A stretch of 64,000 nt of DNA from Enterococcus sp. HY326 (GTDB taxonomy: Bacteria > Bacillota > Bacilli > Lactobacillales > Enterococcaceae). The first letter of the stretch is position 1. The number at the start of each line of letters is the position of its first letter. The position numbers were made by a program, and so were the translations under genes. The notes beneath the pieces were generated by a model that did no database searches, was not told where the DNA came from, and saw only the letters and a list, made by a program, of their open reading frames with translations. Below are positions 17,681 through 28,160 of this stretch, piece by piece. The stretch lies in NCBI RefSeq assembly GCF_026157065.1, contig NZ_JANLGQ010000006.1, positions 1 to 64,000 of the forward strand, written 5' to 3'.

Positions 17681-18484
17681 TTATTGGTTGCCGGCAAATA
17701 GAGTGCCGATAGTTTTGCCAGCTAAAATTTCAAAAATAATTTGCGGCTGCTTGCCATTGGCTAAGACCATGGCGCTGTCGTTTTCTAAAACCCGCTGAGC
17801 GGCTTTTAGTTTGCTGCGCATGCCGCCGGTACCAAAGCTACTGCCTTTATCACCTGCTTGTGCCATCAAATTTTCGTCAATGGCGGTGATGTGGGAATAA
17901 AGTTTTGCTTCGGGATTGGTCAAGGGATTGGCGGAATAAAAACCGTCAATATCTGAAAGCATAATTAAAATGTCAGCCTTGGTTAATTGGGCGACAATTG
18001 CCGACAATTGGTCGTTATCGCCAAATTTAGTCAGGTGATCTAATTCATCTACAGACACCGCATCGTTTTCATTCACGATGGGGATGACCTGCATTTGCAA
18101 AAGCTGCTCTAAAGTGTTGGTCACATTTTGACGGCTTTCCGGAAAATCAATCACGTCACGGGTCATCAATACTTGACCGGTCTGCTGACTATAGGTTGAA
18201 AAACGCTGAGCGTAAATATTCATCAGCTCCGTTTGCCCGACTGCTGCTACGGCCTGTTGTTCTGGAATGGTTGGCGGCCGTGTGGCCATTTGCAGCTTAT
18301 TGAGCCCGACACCAATCGCACCGGAGGAAACCAAAATAATTTCCTTGCCTTGATTATTTAAATCAGCTAAAACAAAAGCCAGCTGGTCGATGGCACTTAA
18401 ATTAATCGTACCATTGGGATAAATTAAAGTGGAGGTGCCAACTTTGACGACAATCCGCTGAGCCTTATGAAGTTGTTGACGCAT
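17681..18484 (-). CDS. proB: glutamate 5-kinase (short form)
   Basis: A 267-residue amino-acid-kinase domain protein (VVKVGTSTLIYPNG at the N terminus, NENDAVSVDELDHLTKFGDND in the substrate loop). The C-terminal PUA domain of the E. coli enzyme is absent, as in many lactic acid bacteria. It phosphorylates glutamate, the first and feedback-inhibited step of proline synthesis. ATG 18484 is chosen because GAGGAG sits just ahead; an in-frame ATG at 18502 lacks a site. Confidence 0.96.
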   Translation of the reverse strand: MRQQLHKAQRIVVKVGTSTLIYPNGTINLSAIDQLAFVLADLNNQGKEIILVSSGAIGVGLNKLQMATRPPTIPEQQAVAAVGQTELMNIYAQRFSTYSQQTGQVLMTRDVIDFPESRQNVTNTLEQLLQMQVIPIVNENDAVSVDELDHLTKFGDNDQLSAIVAQLTKADILIMLSDIDGFYSANPLTNPEAKLYSHITAIDENLMAQAGDKGSSFGTGGMRSKLKAAQRVLENDSAMVLANGKQPQIIFEILAGKTIGTLFAGNQ

Positions 18485-18529
18485 GGGAAACTCCTCATTC
18501 ATGTAAAAATTTTTCGTTCTAAATGTAGG

Positions 18530-18558
18530 GAAAATCCCTTCACCAAAGCAAAGGGATT
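18530..18558 (-). terminator. probable terminator after the serine operon
   Basis: Perfect 8-bp stem AATCCCTT/AAGGGATT with a 10-base loop, followed on the minus strand by TTTTCCC. The T run is short. Confidence 0.55.
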
Positions 18559-18576
18559 CGTTTAGTTTATTCTATT

Positions 18577-19821
18577 TTACTTGTTTTGACTAGCTAAGTC
18601 ATGTAGAAATAATCCGCTCAGTAGTTTCGGCTCAAACCAAGTCGATTTTGGCGGCATAATTTTGCCAGCGTCCGCCACATTTAATAAATCATCCATGGTG
18701 GTAGGATAAAGTGCAAAGGCGACCGTCCATTCCTTGGAGTCCACCAGTTTTTCCAGCTCTGTCATGCCGCGAATGCCGCCGATAAAGTCAATCCGTTTAT
18801 CAGTACGAATATCTTGAACGTCAAATTCCTTTTCAAAGACATAATGCTGTAGCAAGGCGACATCCAATTGTTCCACTGGGTCATTGGGAATCAGTTCCTG
18901 TTTAATGGTCAATTGATACCATTGCTGATCCACATACATACCAAAGGTTTTCGGCTGCTGCGGTTTGCCTGCAGCGACTTTTTCAACGGTAAAATATTGC
19001 GAGAGTCTTGTCAAAAAGTCCGGCGCAATCGGTACCTTTAGCACCCGATTGTAATCGAGAATTGCCAATTCCTCTTTAGGGAAAATGACGGAAAGAAAGT
19101 AATTAAATTCAGCAGCAGGTCCAGCATCGGGATAAGTTTCCTGCCGCTTAAGACCGACCTTGACGGCTGATTCGGTGCGGTGATGGCCGTCAGCGATGTA
19201 TAACGCCGGTACATTGTCGGCAAAGCCCTGCACTAATGCAGCAATAACTTCGACATCGTCAATCACCCAGACCCGATGGGCAACATCATGGAAGCTGGTG
19301 AAATCATAGACCGGCGCATGTTGTTCCTGCCAATCCTGCATAAGTTGCTGAACGCCAGCCTCACTACGATATGTCAGAAAAATCGGCGACGTGTTGGCAT
19401 CGCAGACATCAATGTGATTAATTCGATCCAGTTCTTTTTCCGGCCGGGTGTATTCGTGTTTCTTGATTAAGCCGTTTTGGTAATCAGCAATCGTCGTGCA
19501 GGTTACTAAACCCGTTTGGCTGCGGCCATTCATCGTCAGTTCATAGAGATATAATACTTTCTTTTCATCACGAATCAGCCAATCCTTTTGCAAAAAGGTC
19601 TGCAGATTGCTGGTAGCTTTTTGATAAACCTGCGGATCATAAGGCGAGAGTTCTTTAGGTAAATCAATTTCCGCCTTATCAATATGCAGATAAGAATAAG
19701 GATTGTCTTTAGCCAAATCATAGGCTTCGGCTGAATTCAAAACATCATAGGGCAGTGTCGCAATATTTTCAGCTAAATCTTCATGGGGCCGGATACCGGC
19801 GAAGGGATGAATCTCAACCAT
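18577..19821 (-). CDS. DUF1015 family protein
   Basis: A 414-residue protein matching the DUF1015 family: the N terminus has HPFAGIRPHEDLAENIATLPYDVL and the centre has YIADGHHRTESAVKVG, a ParB-like nuclease-fold motif. The family is found next to serA or serC in many Firmicutes and other bacteria. One member has been described as a free-serine kinase, SerK, related to this fold, so a role in serine metabolism is plausible but not shown here. Its start codon overlaps the serA stop by one base (TAATG). Confidence 0.85.
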   Translation of the reverse strand: MVEIHPFAGIRPHEDLAENIATLPYDVLNSAEAYDLAKDNPYSYLHIDKAEIDLPKELSPYDPQVYQKATSNLQTFLQKDWLIRDEKKVLYLYELTMNGRSQTGLVTCTTIADYQNGLIKKHEYTRPEKELDRINHIDVCDANTSPIFLTYRSEAGVQQLMQDWQEQHAPVYDFTSFHDVAHRVWVIDDVEVIAALVQGFADNVPALYIADGHHRTESAVKVGLKRQETYPDAGPAAEFNYFLSVIFPKEELAILDYNRVLKVPIAPDFLTRLSQYFTVEKVAAGKPQQPKTFGMYVDQQWYQLTIKQELIPNDPVEQLDVALLQHYVFEKEFDVQDIRTDKRIDFIGGIRGMTELEKLVDSKEWTVAFALYPTTMDDLLNVADAGKIMPPKSTWFEPKLLSGLFLHDLASQNK

Positions 19822-21008
19822 TAGAAACCGCCCTCCTCTGGATTTTTAATCACGCGGACTTTAACAATATTATCCGAGTCGGCAATCCGTTTGGCCACTT
19901 CTTGAATTTTGGCTTCATCGGTTTCATCGATGTCGACAAGCGTGTAGGCTAAATCATCCCGACTGCGATTAATCATGGTGTCAATGTTGATTTCCATGCC
20001 GGCAATGATTGTTGAAATCTGGCCCAACATGTTCGGCACATTCTTATTGACGATGCTCAACCGATAGGGAGAAGCAAAGGTCATTTCCACTGTGGGAAAA
20101 TTGACTGAGCGTTTGATTTCGCCAGTCAACAGGAATTTTTTCAAGGTGCGGCCCGCCATTTTGGCGCAATTGACCTCGGCTTCCTCCGTTGATGCTCCCA
20201 AATGAGGAAAGACTAAGACTTTTTCATGCCGCAATAAGCGTTCATCGGCAAAATCGGTAATGTATTGTTTGATTTCTCCTGCATCTAAGGCCTTTAAAAC
20301 AGCGTCAGTATCAACTAAGCCACCCCGGGCAAAATTTAACAGAACGGCGTCATTTTTCATTTTTTGCAATTCTTCGGTGCTGATTAGATTCTGGGTGTTT
20401 TCTAAAAGAGGCACATGCAGGCTGATAAAATCGCTGGTGGCAAAAATTTCATCCATGCCGTTCGCCCGCTTGACGCGGCGAGAAATATTCCAGGCCGTGT
20501 CAACTGAAACATAAGGATCATAGCCGGTCACGTTCATGCCTAACCGGTAAGCGTCGTTGGCGACCATGGCACCGATAGCGCCCAAGCCGACAACGCCTAA
20601 CTTTTTGCCTTCTAATTCATGTCCTACAAAGGCTTTTTTGTTGGCTTCGGCTTGCTCCTCAACATCAGCACCAGTTAAGGTCTGAACCCAGGTTGAGCCT
20701 TGAATTAGTGGCCGGACGGAAACTAAGAGACTAGCTAAAACTAACTCCTTGACGGCATTTGCATTGGCGCCGGGAGTGTTGAAGACGACAATGCCTTTTT
20801 CGGCGCATTCTTTGACGGGCACGTTATTGGTTCCCGCACCAGCTCGAGCGACCCCAAGAACAGAAGCTGGAAAATTGTAATCATGTAATTTTTGGCTGCG
20901 CAGAATAATTCCCGCCGGCTGTTCCGTTTGATTGACGGTGAAATTTGGATCTTCAAAATATTTCAGGCCTTGCGGGTCAATTGCATTAAAGGTTTTAATA
21001 TCAAACAT
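19821..21008 (-). CDS. serA: D-3-phosphoglycerate dehydrogenase
   Basis: A 395-residue short-form enzyme. It has the NAD-binding motif VVGLGAIGAMVANDA, catalytic Arg in LNFARGGLVDTD, and catalytic His in FPHLGASTEEAEVNC. A C-terminal ACT domain spans about residues 320-395 (LSIVNKNVPNMLGQISTIIA), which usually mediates serine feedback. It performs the first step of serine synthesis. It sits 2 bases after serC in serC-serA-DUF1015. Confidence 0.96.
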   Translation of the reverse strand: MFDIKTFNAIDPQGLKYFEDPNFTVNQTEQPAGIILRSQKLHDYNFPASVLGVARAGAGTNNVPVKECAEKGIVVFNTPGANANAVKELVLASLLVSVRPLIQGSTWVQTLTGADVEEQAEANKKAFVGHELEGKKLGVVGLGAIGAMVANDAYRLGMNVTGYDPYVSVDTAWNISRRVKRANGMDEIFATSDFISLHVPLLENTQNLISTEELQKMKNDAVLLNFARGGLVDTDAVLKALDAGEIKQYITDFADERLLRHEKVLVFPHLGASTEEAEVNCAKMAGRTLKKFLLTGEIKRSVNFPTVEMTFASPYRLSIVNKNVPNMLGQISTIIAGMEINIDTMINRSRDDLAYTLVDIDETDEAKIQEVAKRIADSDNIVKVRVIKNPEEGGF

Positions 21009-21010
21009 GC

Positions 21011-22096
21011 TTAGTTTCCTCCATTTTCTATTTCAAATTGTTTCATAAAAGCAACTAGGGCTTCGACGCCCTCTAATGGAAAGGCGTTGTAGAGACTCGC
21101 CCGCATACCGCCAACAGAACGATGGCCTTTTAAGTTTTCAAAGCCAGCAGCTAAGGCTTCTTGATTAAATTTTTTGTCTAACGCCTCAGAGCCGGTTACA
21201 AAAGGAATATTGGTAATCGAACGACTGTCTTTGTCAACAGGGCTCGTAAATAAGTTGGATTCAGCAATCGTATGATATAATAGTCCAGCTTTTGCTTGGT
21301 CTTGCTTTAACATACCGGCAACACCACCATTTGCCTTGACCCATTCAAAGACCAATTTTGCCATATAAATTGCAAAAGTTGGCGGCGTGTTGTAAAGGGA
21401 ATGATTATCCGCTTGAATTTTATAATCCAACATGGCGCTTGGCGTTGGGAAAAGCCCTAATAAATCGTCACGGATAATCACAACAGTCAAACCTGCGGGC
21501 CCGATATTTTTTTGCGCACCGGCATAAATAATGCCGAAATCCTCTGTTTTGTAATCATTCGCTAAAATATTTGAGGACATATCAGCGACAATTGGCACCT
21601 TGCCAGCATCAGGAATTGTCTGATAGGCACTGCCTTCAATCGTATTATTAGTAGTGATGTGCAAGTAAGCCGCATCTTGGTCAACCATGTCTGGCGTAAT
21701 TTCTGGAATGTAGGTGAAATTTTGCTCTTCGCTAGAGGCGATGACCTCGACCTCAACGCCGGCAATTTTTTTCGCTTCAGAAATGGCTTTTTTCGACCAT
21801 GAGCCAGTGTTGGCATACAACGCTTTCTTTCCTTGTGCTAAATTCAACGGCACCATCGAAAATTGCATGCTGGCACCCCCCTGCAGAAATAAAACCTGAT
21901 AATTATCAGGGATGTTCATCAATTCCCGCAATAAAGCTTCGGCCTCTTGGATAATGTTTTCAAATAAGGAGGAACGATGACTCAGCTCCATCACGGACAT
22001 GCCGCTGCCTCGATAATCTAACATTTCCGATTGCGCCTGCTCCAACACAGGTTTCGGTAATACGGCGGGACCAGCTGAGAAATTAAAAACAGTCAT
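21011..22096 (-). CDS. serC: phosphoserine aminotransferase
   Basis: A 361-residue class V PLP aminotransferase. It starts [18 protein letters not shown], has the PLP lysine in [17 protein letters not shown], and ends with the [15 protein letters not shown] arginine motif. It transaminates 3-phosphohydroxypyruvate with glutamate. First gene of the serine unit; a phosphoserine phosphatase is not visible nearby. Confidence 0.97.
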   Translation of the reverse strand: MTVFNFSAGPAVLPKPVLEQAQSEMLDYRGSGMSVMELSHRSSLFENIIQEAEALLRELMNIPDNYQVLFLQGGASMQFSMVPLNLAQGKKALYANTGSWSKKAISEAKKIAGVEVEVIASSEEQNFTYIPEITPDMVDQDAAYLHITTNNTIEGSAYQTIPDAGKVPIVADMSSNILANDYKTEDFGIIYAGAQKNIGPAGLTVVIIRDDLLGLFPTPSAMLDYKIQADNHSLYNTPPTFAIYMAKLVFEWVKANGGVAGMLKQDQAKAGLLYHTIAESNLFTSPVDKDSRSITNIPFVTGSEALDKKFNQEALAAGFENLKGHRSVGGMRASLYNAFPLEGVEALVAFMKQFEIENGGN

Positions 22097-22143
22097 ACTA
22101 AAATCGCTCCTTCTTAAAATTATTAAATTTAAATGTGAAATAC

Positions 22144-22170
22144 ATTATAACAGAAAGAGTAAAATGGCAA
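22144..22170 (-). promoter_or_regulatory. serC promoter
   Basis: On the minus strand TTGCCA, 15-base spacer, TATAAT (22144-22149). Spacing is one or two bases short of ideal. Confidence 0.6.
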
Positions 22171-22422
22171 AAGCCTAATTTTATTAATTTTGTGAATCCT
22201 TGTACTTATTTTAAAATGAAACTTAAAACTTCTAAAAACTTAATCGATAATCAGTGAAACTCGTCGGAATTAAAGGCGTGTTATGTTAAAATAACTTTAT
22301 ACCTTTTTGTAAAAAATTTAGCGAAACTTTTTAATTTTTACTTTGTTTCAGAAAATTTAGAAAGCAGTTTACATCCGCTAAGGAGAATTCAACAAAAAGG
22401 ACAGAAGGGAACGCATAAATTA
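22171..22422. other. gene-free stretch between serC and dut
   Basis: Together with 22097-22170 this leaves 326 bases without a gene. Beyond the serC promoter I see only weak -10-like sequences (TAAAAT near 22290) for dut and no terminator. Confidence 0.55.
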
Positions 22423-22959
22423 ATGAAAACTCGTGGATTTGAAGTAGTAACAAGTTTTAGCGACCAAAACATCAATATTCCTCAGCGGGCCACCAACAAA
22501 GCCGCTGGTTATGATTTTGAAGCCGCCAACGATGTGGTGATTCCCAGTATTTGGAAGGCTGGCTTAAATACGGCATTTAAAACTTTGCTGAATACTGTCC
22601 GTCAACCTGATGAAGCTTTGGCTGACGAAAAAGCCTTCAAGCCGACTTTAGTGGCAACGGGCATTAAAGCCTACATGGGAGACAGTGAATTTTTACAGCT
22701 AGCCAATCGCTCCAGCAATCCTTTAAAGCGCCTGTTAGTTTTAAGCAACGGCATCGGTGTGATTGACAGTGATTATTATGAAAATCCTGATAATGAAGGG
22801 CATATTATGTTCCAGCTGACTAACTTTGGCCTACGAGATGTTCAAATTAAAAAAGGTGAACGCATCGGACAAGGCATCTTCTTACCATTTTTAAAAGCCG
22901 ACCAAGACGAAACCGGCGGCCAACGCACCGGCGGGTTTGGCTCATCTGGCAAAGATTAG
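22423..22959 (+). CDS. dut: dUTP diphosphatase
   Basis: A 178-residue trimeric dUTPase with the five family motifs in order: AGYDFEA, then LANRSSNPLKRLL, NGIGVIDSDYYENPDNEG, KKGERIGQGIFLPF, and the C-terminal GGFGSSG that closes over the phosphates. An insert of about 30 residues after motif 1 lengthens it compared with E. coli Dut. It hydrolyses dUTP to dUMP and keeps uracil out of DNA. It stands upstream of three 151-bp repeats and then radA. Confidence 0.95.
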   Translation: MKTRGFEVVTSFSDQNINIPQRATNKAAGYDFEAANDVVIPSIWKAGLNTAFKTLLNTVRQPDEALADEKAFKPTLVATGIKAYMGDSEFLQLANRSSNPLKRLLVLSNGIGVIDSDYYENPDNEGHIMFQLTNFGLRDVQIKKGERIGQGIFLPFLKADQDETGGQRTGGFGSSGKD

Positions 22960-22970
22960 GTATCAGTTAT

Positions 22971-23423
22971 CAGTTCCACTTTTCGCAGAATTAAACATAG
23001 AAGAAACATTTTTAATTTTTAATGAAATGTAGCGCTGTGACTGTCTAGTGGAATGATACTCGTACGAAGATAAAACTAAATTTCTCTTGAGAAATTTAAT
23101 ACCTCGAAATGAGCTAGGTGTCAGTTCCACTTTTCGCAGAATTAAACATAGAAGAAACATTTTTAATTTTTAATGAAATGTAGCGCTGTGACTGTCTAGT
23201 GGAATGATACTCGTACGAAGATAAAACTAAATTTCTCTTGAGAAATTTAATACCTCGAAATGAGCTAGGTGTCAGTTCCACTTTTCGCAGAATCTAACGA
23301 TAGAAGAACCATTTTTAATTTTTAACGAAGTGTAGCGCGGTAACTGTCTAGTGGAATGATACTCGTATGAGAATCAAACTAAATTTCTCTTGAGAAATTT
23401 AATACCTTGAAATGAGCTAGGAG
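22971..23423 (+). repeat. three tandem 151-bp repeats between dut and radA
   Basis: Units begin at 22971, 23122 and 23273. Units 1 and 2 appear identical; unit 3 differs at about twenty positions and ends exactly where the radA ribosome site begins. Every unit has TTCCACT near its start facing AGTGGAA about 75 bases later, and a perfect inverted repeat AAATTTCTC-TT-GAGAAATTT. No long open frame runs through the units. The identical pair implies recent duplication; the older-looking third unit is probably the original 5' region of radA. Confidence 0.92.
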
Positions 23424-23431
23424 GAATCCTT

Positions 23432-24799
23432 TTGGCAAAAGCAAAAACGCAATTTGTCTGCCAAAATTGTGGGTATGTTTCACCAAAGTATTTAGGGCGC
23501 TGTCCTAACTGCGGTGAATGGAATACTTTAGTGGAAGAAATTGAACAAGATACAACAAATCGCCGGGTGCGAACTAGTTTAACCGGCGAAAAAGCCAAGC
23601 CGCAAAAATTAACAGAAGTGACCACCAAAAAAGAACCACGCATTAAAACTAATTTAGAAGAACTAAATCGAGTTTTGGGTGGTGGTGTGGTGCCGGGTTC
23701 CCTCGTGTTAATCGGTGGTGATCCCGGTATCGGGAAATCAACGCTATTGCTGCAAGTTTCTCAACAGTTGGCAGAAATTGGTGGCAAGGTGCTGTATGTT
23801 TCCGGTGAGGAAAGTGCCCAGCAGATTAAAATGCGGGCTGACCGCCTTGGTAACGGTAAAGGTGATTTTTACTTATACCCGGAAACGGATATGCATGAAA
23901 TTAGTCGAGCCATTGAAAATCTGACTCCTGATTATGTGATTATCGATTCGATTCAAACGATGACCCAACCGGACATCAGCAGTGTGGCCGGCAGTGTCAG
24001 CCAAGTTCGGGAAACGACAGCGGAGCTATTGAAGTTGGCCAAAACAAATGGCATTGCGATTTTTATTGTCGGGCACGTCACCAAAGAGGGCTCGATTGCG
24101 GGACCCCGCATGTTGGAGCATATGGTGGACACTGTGTTATATTTTGAAGGGGATAAGCACCATACCTTTAGAATTTTACGGGCAGTCAAAAATCGTTTTG
24201 GCTCGACGAATGAAATCGGCATTTTCGAAATGCATGAAAATGGTTTAGAGGAAGTAGCGAACCCTTCGCAGGTTTTTCTAGAGGAACGTCTGGCGGGCTC
24301 CACCGGTTCAGCGATTGTAGTGACGATGGAGGGCAGTCGACCGATTTTAGTTGAAATCCAAGCTTTGGTCACGCCAACAATGTTTGGCAATGCTAAGCGA
24401 ACAACTACGGGATTGGACTTTAATCGAGTTTCTCTGATTATGGCGGTGCTGGAAAAACGCACTGGACTGCTACTGCAAAATCAGGACGCTTATTTAAAAG
24501 CGGCCGGCGGTGTAAAATTAAATGAACCGGCGATTGACTTAGCCTTAGCCGTCAGCATTGCTTCGAGTTATAAAGAAAAAGGGACGCAGCCGACAGAATG
24601 TTTTATCGGAGAAATTGGTTTGACCGGTGAAATCCGCCGAGTCAGCAATATTCAACAGCGGATTAAAGAGGTTCAAAAGCTTGGCTTTACCAAAGTCTAT
24701 GTCCCCAAGAATAATTTAAGCGGTTGGCAACCGCCTAAAGGCATCGAAGTTATCGGCGTCGCAACTCTAGCTGAAACATTGAAAAAAGTTTTTAATTAA
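23432..24799 (+). CDS. radA: DNA repair protein RadA (Sms)
   Basis: A 455-residue RecA-like branch-migration helicase. Domains in order are a C4 zinc finger (CQNCG...CPNCG, residues 10-30), Walker [15 protein letters not shown] near residue 95, the RadA-specific KNRFG motif near 250, and a Lon-protease-like C-terminal domain. It processes recombination intermediates. The start is TTG with GGAGG 7-11 bases upstream; no ATG is closer. Its 5' region is the third 151-bp repeat unit, which may influence expression. Confidence 0.96.
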   Translation: MAKAKTQFVCQNCGYVSPKYLGRCPNCGEWNTLVEEIEQDTTNRRVRTSLTGEKAKPQKLTEVTTKKEPRIKTNLEELNRVLGGGVVPGSLVLIGGDPGIGKSTLLLQVSQQLAEIGGKVLYVSGEESAQQIKMRADRLGNGKGDFYLYPETDMHEISRAIENLTPDYVIIDSIQTMTQPDISSVAGSVSQVRETTAELLKLAKTNGIAIFIVGHVTKEGSIAGPRMLEHMVDTVLYFEGDKHHTFRILRAVKNRFGSTNEIGIFEMHENGLEEVANPSQVFLEERLAGSTGSAIVVTMEGSRPILVEIQALVTPTMFGNAKRTTTGLDFNRVSLIMAVLEKRTGLLLQNQDAYLKAAGGVKLNEPAIDLALAVSIASSYKEKGTQPTECFIGEIGLTGEIRRVSNIQQRIKEVQKLGFTKVYVPKNNLSGWQPPKGIEVIGVATLAETLKKVFN

Positions 24800-24910
24800 G
24801 ATTTTCAGCCCTCTGCTGAAGGGCGGTAGCCAGATTAGTCCGCTGGCTTTCAGCAGTCAGAGCTTGATTATAAAAAATAAGTTGAAAGACAGACACGAGG
24901 AGAGTAGCTT

Positions 24911-26035
24911 ATGCAAAAGAGAATGATTTCGCTGATTATGGCAATCATTGGCGCTAGCTTGGGATTTTCCTATTTGCCATTTTTTTGGCAGATGCTAGGC
25001 CAACAAGATAATAATTGGCTGAACAATCATTTTACGAACAGCCTGATTGGTGCCATTATTCTATTTATTTTATCTTTGGCTTTCGCAAAATACATTGTTC
25101 GCCTGATTCGCCGTATTGAAAAAGAGATTAGCGAGGTAAGTTTAACCTATCTATTATTTGGAGCTGTTGGGGCGATTATCGGCCTGACATTGGGGGTCAT
25201 TATTTCGACACCTCTGTACCGGATTGAAATTCCGGTAATTAACAGTATTCTGCCGATTATCCTGATGCTGATTTTTGGTTATTTAGGTTTTCGGGTGGGA
25301 ACGACTCGGATTGAAGAATGGCGCAAGATTTTTACCCCCCGCAGTAAAAAAGCGGAGGAGAGTGCTGAAGGACAAATGTTGGATCGCAAGGCTGAGGATT
25401 TTTTTCACAAATATAAAATTCTCGACACAAGCGTGATTATCGACGGTCGAATTTACGATATTGCGAAGACTGGCTTTTTAGAAGGAACGATTTTAATTCC
25501 TAATTTTGTCTTGTATGAATTGCAGTACATTGCCGATTCCGGCGATAGCTTAAAGCGGGTGCGCGGTCGCCGCGGCTTGGATATTTTAAATGCGCTACAA
25601 AAAGAAGATGGCATCGATGTGGAAATGTACGACGGTGATTTTGAAGATATTTCTGAAGTAGATAGCAAGCTGATTAAATTGGCAAAACTGTTAGACGGCG
25701 TTGTCGTTACCAATGATTACAACTTAAACAAGGTATCTGAATTTCAAAATGTGCCCGTGTTGAATATCAACGCTTTGGCCAATGCCGTGAAGCCAGTGGT
25801 GATTCCGGGAGAGGCGATGAATGTTCTCGTTGTGAAGGCGGGAACAGAACGGCAACAAGGGGTCGCTTATCTGGATGACGGCACGATGGTCGTGGTTGAA
25901 GACGGCCAGCATTATATGAACGAACAAATTGATGTCATCGTCACCAGCGCTTTGCAAACAGCAGCTGGCCGGATGATTTTTGCCAAACCGGCCCATTCTG
26001 ATCGAGGCATCAATGAAAAAAATGACGAGAGTTAA
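24911..26035 (+). CDS. yacL: PIN/TRAM domain membrane protein (YacL family)
   Basis: A 374-residue protein. Four N-terminal membrane helices (residues about 5-125) are followed by a PIN nuclease-fold domain with the acidic residues in LDTSVIIDGR, then LIPNFVLYELQ and VVTNDYNLNKV. A C-terminal TRAM domain follows (about 300-360, VVVEDGQHYMNEQIDVIV). This is the YacL layout, always near radA and gltX in Firmicutes. RNase activity is inferred for the PIN fold, with its role uncertain. It starts 111 bases after radA. Confidence 0.9.
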   Translation: MQKRMISLIMAIIGASLGFSYLPFFWQMLGQQDNNWLNNHFTNSLIGAIILFILSLAFAKYIVRLIRRIEKEISEVSLTYLLFGAVGAIIGLTLGVIISTPLYRIEIPVINSILPIILMLIFGYLGFRVGTTRIEEWRKIFTPRSKKAEESAEGQMLDRKAEDFFHKYKILDTSVIIDGRIYDIAKTGFLEGTILIPNFVLYELQYIADSGDSLKRVRGRRGLDILNALQKEDGIDVEMYDGDFEDISEVDSKLIKLAKLLDGVVVTNDYNLNKVSEFQNVPVLNINALANAVKPVVIPGEAMNVLVVKAGTERQQGVAYLDDGTMVVVEDGQHYMNEQIDVIVTSALQTAAGRMIFAKPAHSDRGINEKNDES

Positions 26036-26320
26036 CACAGTTGATTGACCTTTACTAATGATTAGGAAGAGGGTAAAATGCAGATGGAGCGCAGAGGCTA
26101 AGACATTCATTTAAAATGTTTGTCGTCACCTTTGCACGTTTGCTTGCAGATAGACAGTGAAACCGGCTGTCAAATATCTGGAATGCCAGCAGAAAGCAAT
26201 TTGGATTTTGTGATTGACTTGCCAGTTTTTCAACCAGCTGTTTACAAAAGCTGACGTTGGCAATACAAAAAAAATCGTGACCGACTGCTGGTCTTACAGA
26301 TTAACTAAGGAGGAAAATTC

Positions 26321-27778
26321 ATGTCAAAAGTACGTGTACGCTATGCACCAAGTCCAACTGGCCACCTACACATTGGGAACGCCCGGACAGCACTCTTCAA
26401 TTATTTATTCGCCCGTCATAACGATGGCGATTTTATTATTCGGATTGAAGACACCGATCAAAAACGTAATATTGAAGATGGCGAAAAAAGCCAACTAGAA
26501 AACCTAGACTGGTTAGGCATGGATTGGGATGAATCGCCAGAAAATCCCGGCAAGTACGGTCCTTACCGTCAATCAGAGCGGAAGGATATCTATCAACCAT
26601 TAATTGACCATCTGTTATTAAGTAATTTGGCTTATAAATGCTATTGTACAGAAGAAGAGTTGGAAGCAGAGCGGGATGCACAAAAAGCTCGCGGCGAAAT
26701 GCCCCATTATTCTGGCAAATGTGCCAATTTAACCCCAGAGGAACAAGCGGAAAAAGAAGCGCAAGGCTTACAACCGGTGATTCGTTTTAGAGTGCCGAGA
26801 AATACGTCTTACACATTTGAAGATATGGTTAAAGGCGAAATCGTCTTTGAATCTGATAATATCGGTGGCGATTTTGTGATTCAAAAACGCGATGGCATGC
26901 CGACCTATAATTTTGCGGTAGCCGTTGATGATCACGAAATGGAAATCACCCACGTTTTACGGGGGGATGATCATATCGCCAATACGCCAAAACAATTAAT
27001 GATTTATGCGGCATTTGGTTGGAAAGCACCAATCTTTGGCCATATGACATTAATTATTAATTCTGAAACGGGTAAAAAATTAAGCAAGCGGGATGAAAGT
27101 ATTCTGCAATTTATCGAGCAATATCGGGAGCTGGGCTACTTGCCAGAAGCGATGTTTAACTTTATCGCCTTATTAGGCTGGTCACCAGTCGGCGAAGACG
27201 AAATCTTCAGCCAAGCAGAATTAGTGACCATGTTTAACCCAGACCGCTTGAGCAAATCACCAGCGGCCTTTGACGGCAAAAAATTAGAGTGGGTCAACAA
27301 TCATTACATGAAGGAATTAGACCTAGATACTTTAACCGATATGGCCATTCCGTATCTGATTGCTGATGGCCGGGTAACGGAACCTGTTTCAGCGGAAAAA
27401 TTAGAATGGCTGAAAAAAATTGTCAGCTTGTATCAACCGCAAATGAGTTATGCGGCAGAAATCGTGGAAGCCTCTAACTTATTCTTTATTGAACATCCGG
27501 TCTTGGATGAAGCTAGTAAAGAAGTTTTAGCTGGCGAAACAGTGCCAACTGTTTTACAAGCCTTCAAAAATCAAGTAGAATCAATGGAAGTCTTAGATGT
27601 GCCGACAATTAAAGCGGCAATCAAAGCCGTTCAAAAAGAAACCGGCGTCAAGGGGAAAAATCTCTTTATGCCGATTCGCGTGGCTGTTTCCGGTCAAATG
27701 CATGGCCCTGAATTAGCCGATACAATTGAATTATTAGGCAAAGAAAAAGTTCTTGCCCATTTAAACCAAGTCCTTTAA
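26321..27778 (+). CDS. gltX: glutamyl-tRNA synthetase
   Basis: A 485-residue class I synthetase. The HIGH motif is in [18 protein letters not shown] and the KMSKS motif is KKLSKRDES. It charges tRNA-Glu and, in bacteria lacking GlnRS, often tRNA-Gln as well. AAGGAGG precedes the ATG. The ispD and ispF genes that separate yacL from gltX in Bacillus are absent; 285 non-coding bases lie there instead. Confidence 0.97.
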   Translation: MSKVRVRYAPSPTGHLHIGNARTALFNYLFARHNDGDFIIRIEDTDQKRNIEDGEKSQLENLDWLGMDWDESPENPGKYGPYRQSERKDIYQPLIDHLLLSNLAYKCYCTEEELEAERDAQKARGEMPHYSGKCANLTPEEQAEKEAQGLQPVIRFRVPRNTSYTFEDMVKGEIVFESDNIGGDFVIQKRDGMPTYNFAVAVDDHEMEITHVLRGDDHIANTPKQLMIYAAFGWKAPIFGHMTLIINSETGKKLSKRDESILQFIEQYRELGYLPEAMFNFIALLGWSPVGEDEIFSQAELVTMFNPDRLSKSPAAFDGKKLEWVNNHYMKELDLDTLTDMAIPYLIADGRVTEPVSAEKLEWLKKIVSLYQPQMSYAAEIVEASNLFFIEHPVLDEASKEVLAGETVPTVLQAFKNQVESMEVLDVPTIKAAIKAVQKETGVKGKNLFMPIRVAVSGQMHGPELADTIELLGKEKVLAHLNQVL

Positions 27779-27810
27779 ACATTTTGAAGGGAAGAAGTAG
27801 CAAAAAATTA

Positions 27811-28083
27811 ATTTTCAGAGAGTCTGTGGCGCTGCAAACAGATAGTTAATTTTTGTGAAGTGCATCCCGGAATGGTTTTGACGAAAAGTAGTCAAAAACG
27901 GCAGTGACCGTTACCCACTTGAGGCGAGGCTGTGACTCAGTTTTAAGGGAAGCCCGTGAGACAATTTTTAAAGAAATTGTTTTCTAGCGGAGCTTTCAGC
28001 TTAACGACTGGCACAACTCGTAAACAAAAGTGGAACCACGTTCAAACACGTCTTTTAGAATTTATTCTAAAGGCGTGTTTTTT
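27811..28083 (+). promoter_or_regulatory. cysteine T-box riboswitch ahead of cysE-cysS
   Basis: The leader ends with the T-box core AAAAGTGGAACCACG (28026-28040) followed at once by a terminator stem, ACACGtCTTTTAGAA with TTCTAAAGGCGTGT, and TTTTTT (28046-28083). The 5' part starts with an AGAGAG-type stem I region (27817 on), and TGC at 27861-27863 is in the place expected for the specifier, naming cysteine. Uncharged tRNA-Cys would stabilise the antiterminator. Confidence 0.9.
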
Positions 28084-28160
28084 GGCGGTTAAATGGCTTG
28101 AGCAAGCTTGTTGGTTAAGAAGAGAAGATAGGTAGTTTTCTGTTAAAAGGAGGAAGAGTT

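Noticed and set aside
23190-23240. Possible competence (cin-type) box TACGAAGATA in the 151-bp repeats
   Set aside because: It differs from the streptococcal TACGAATA box and is not kept in unit 3, so a competence promoter for radA is not supported.
26036-26320. Remnant of ispD/ispF between yacL and gltX
   Set aside because: No translation in any frame resembled these enzymes; the gap is simply non-coding as far as I can see.
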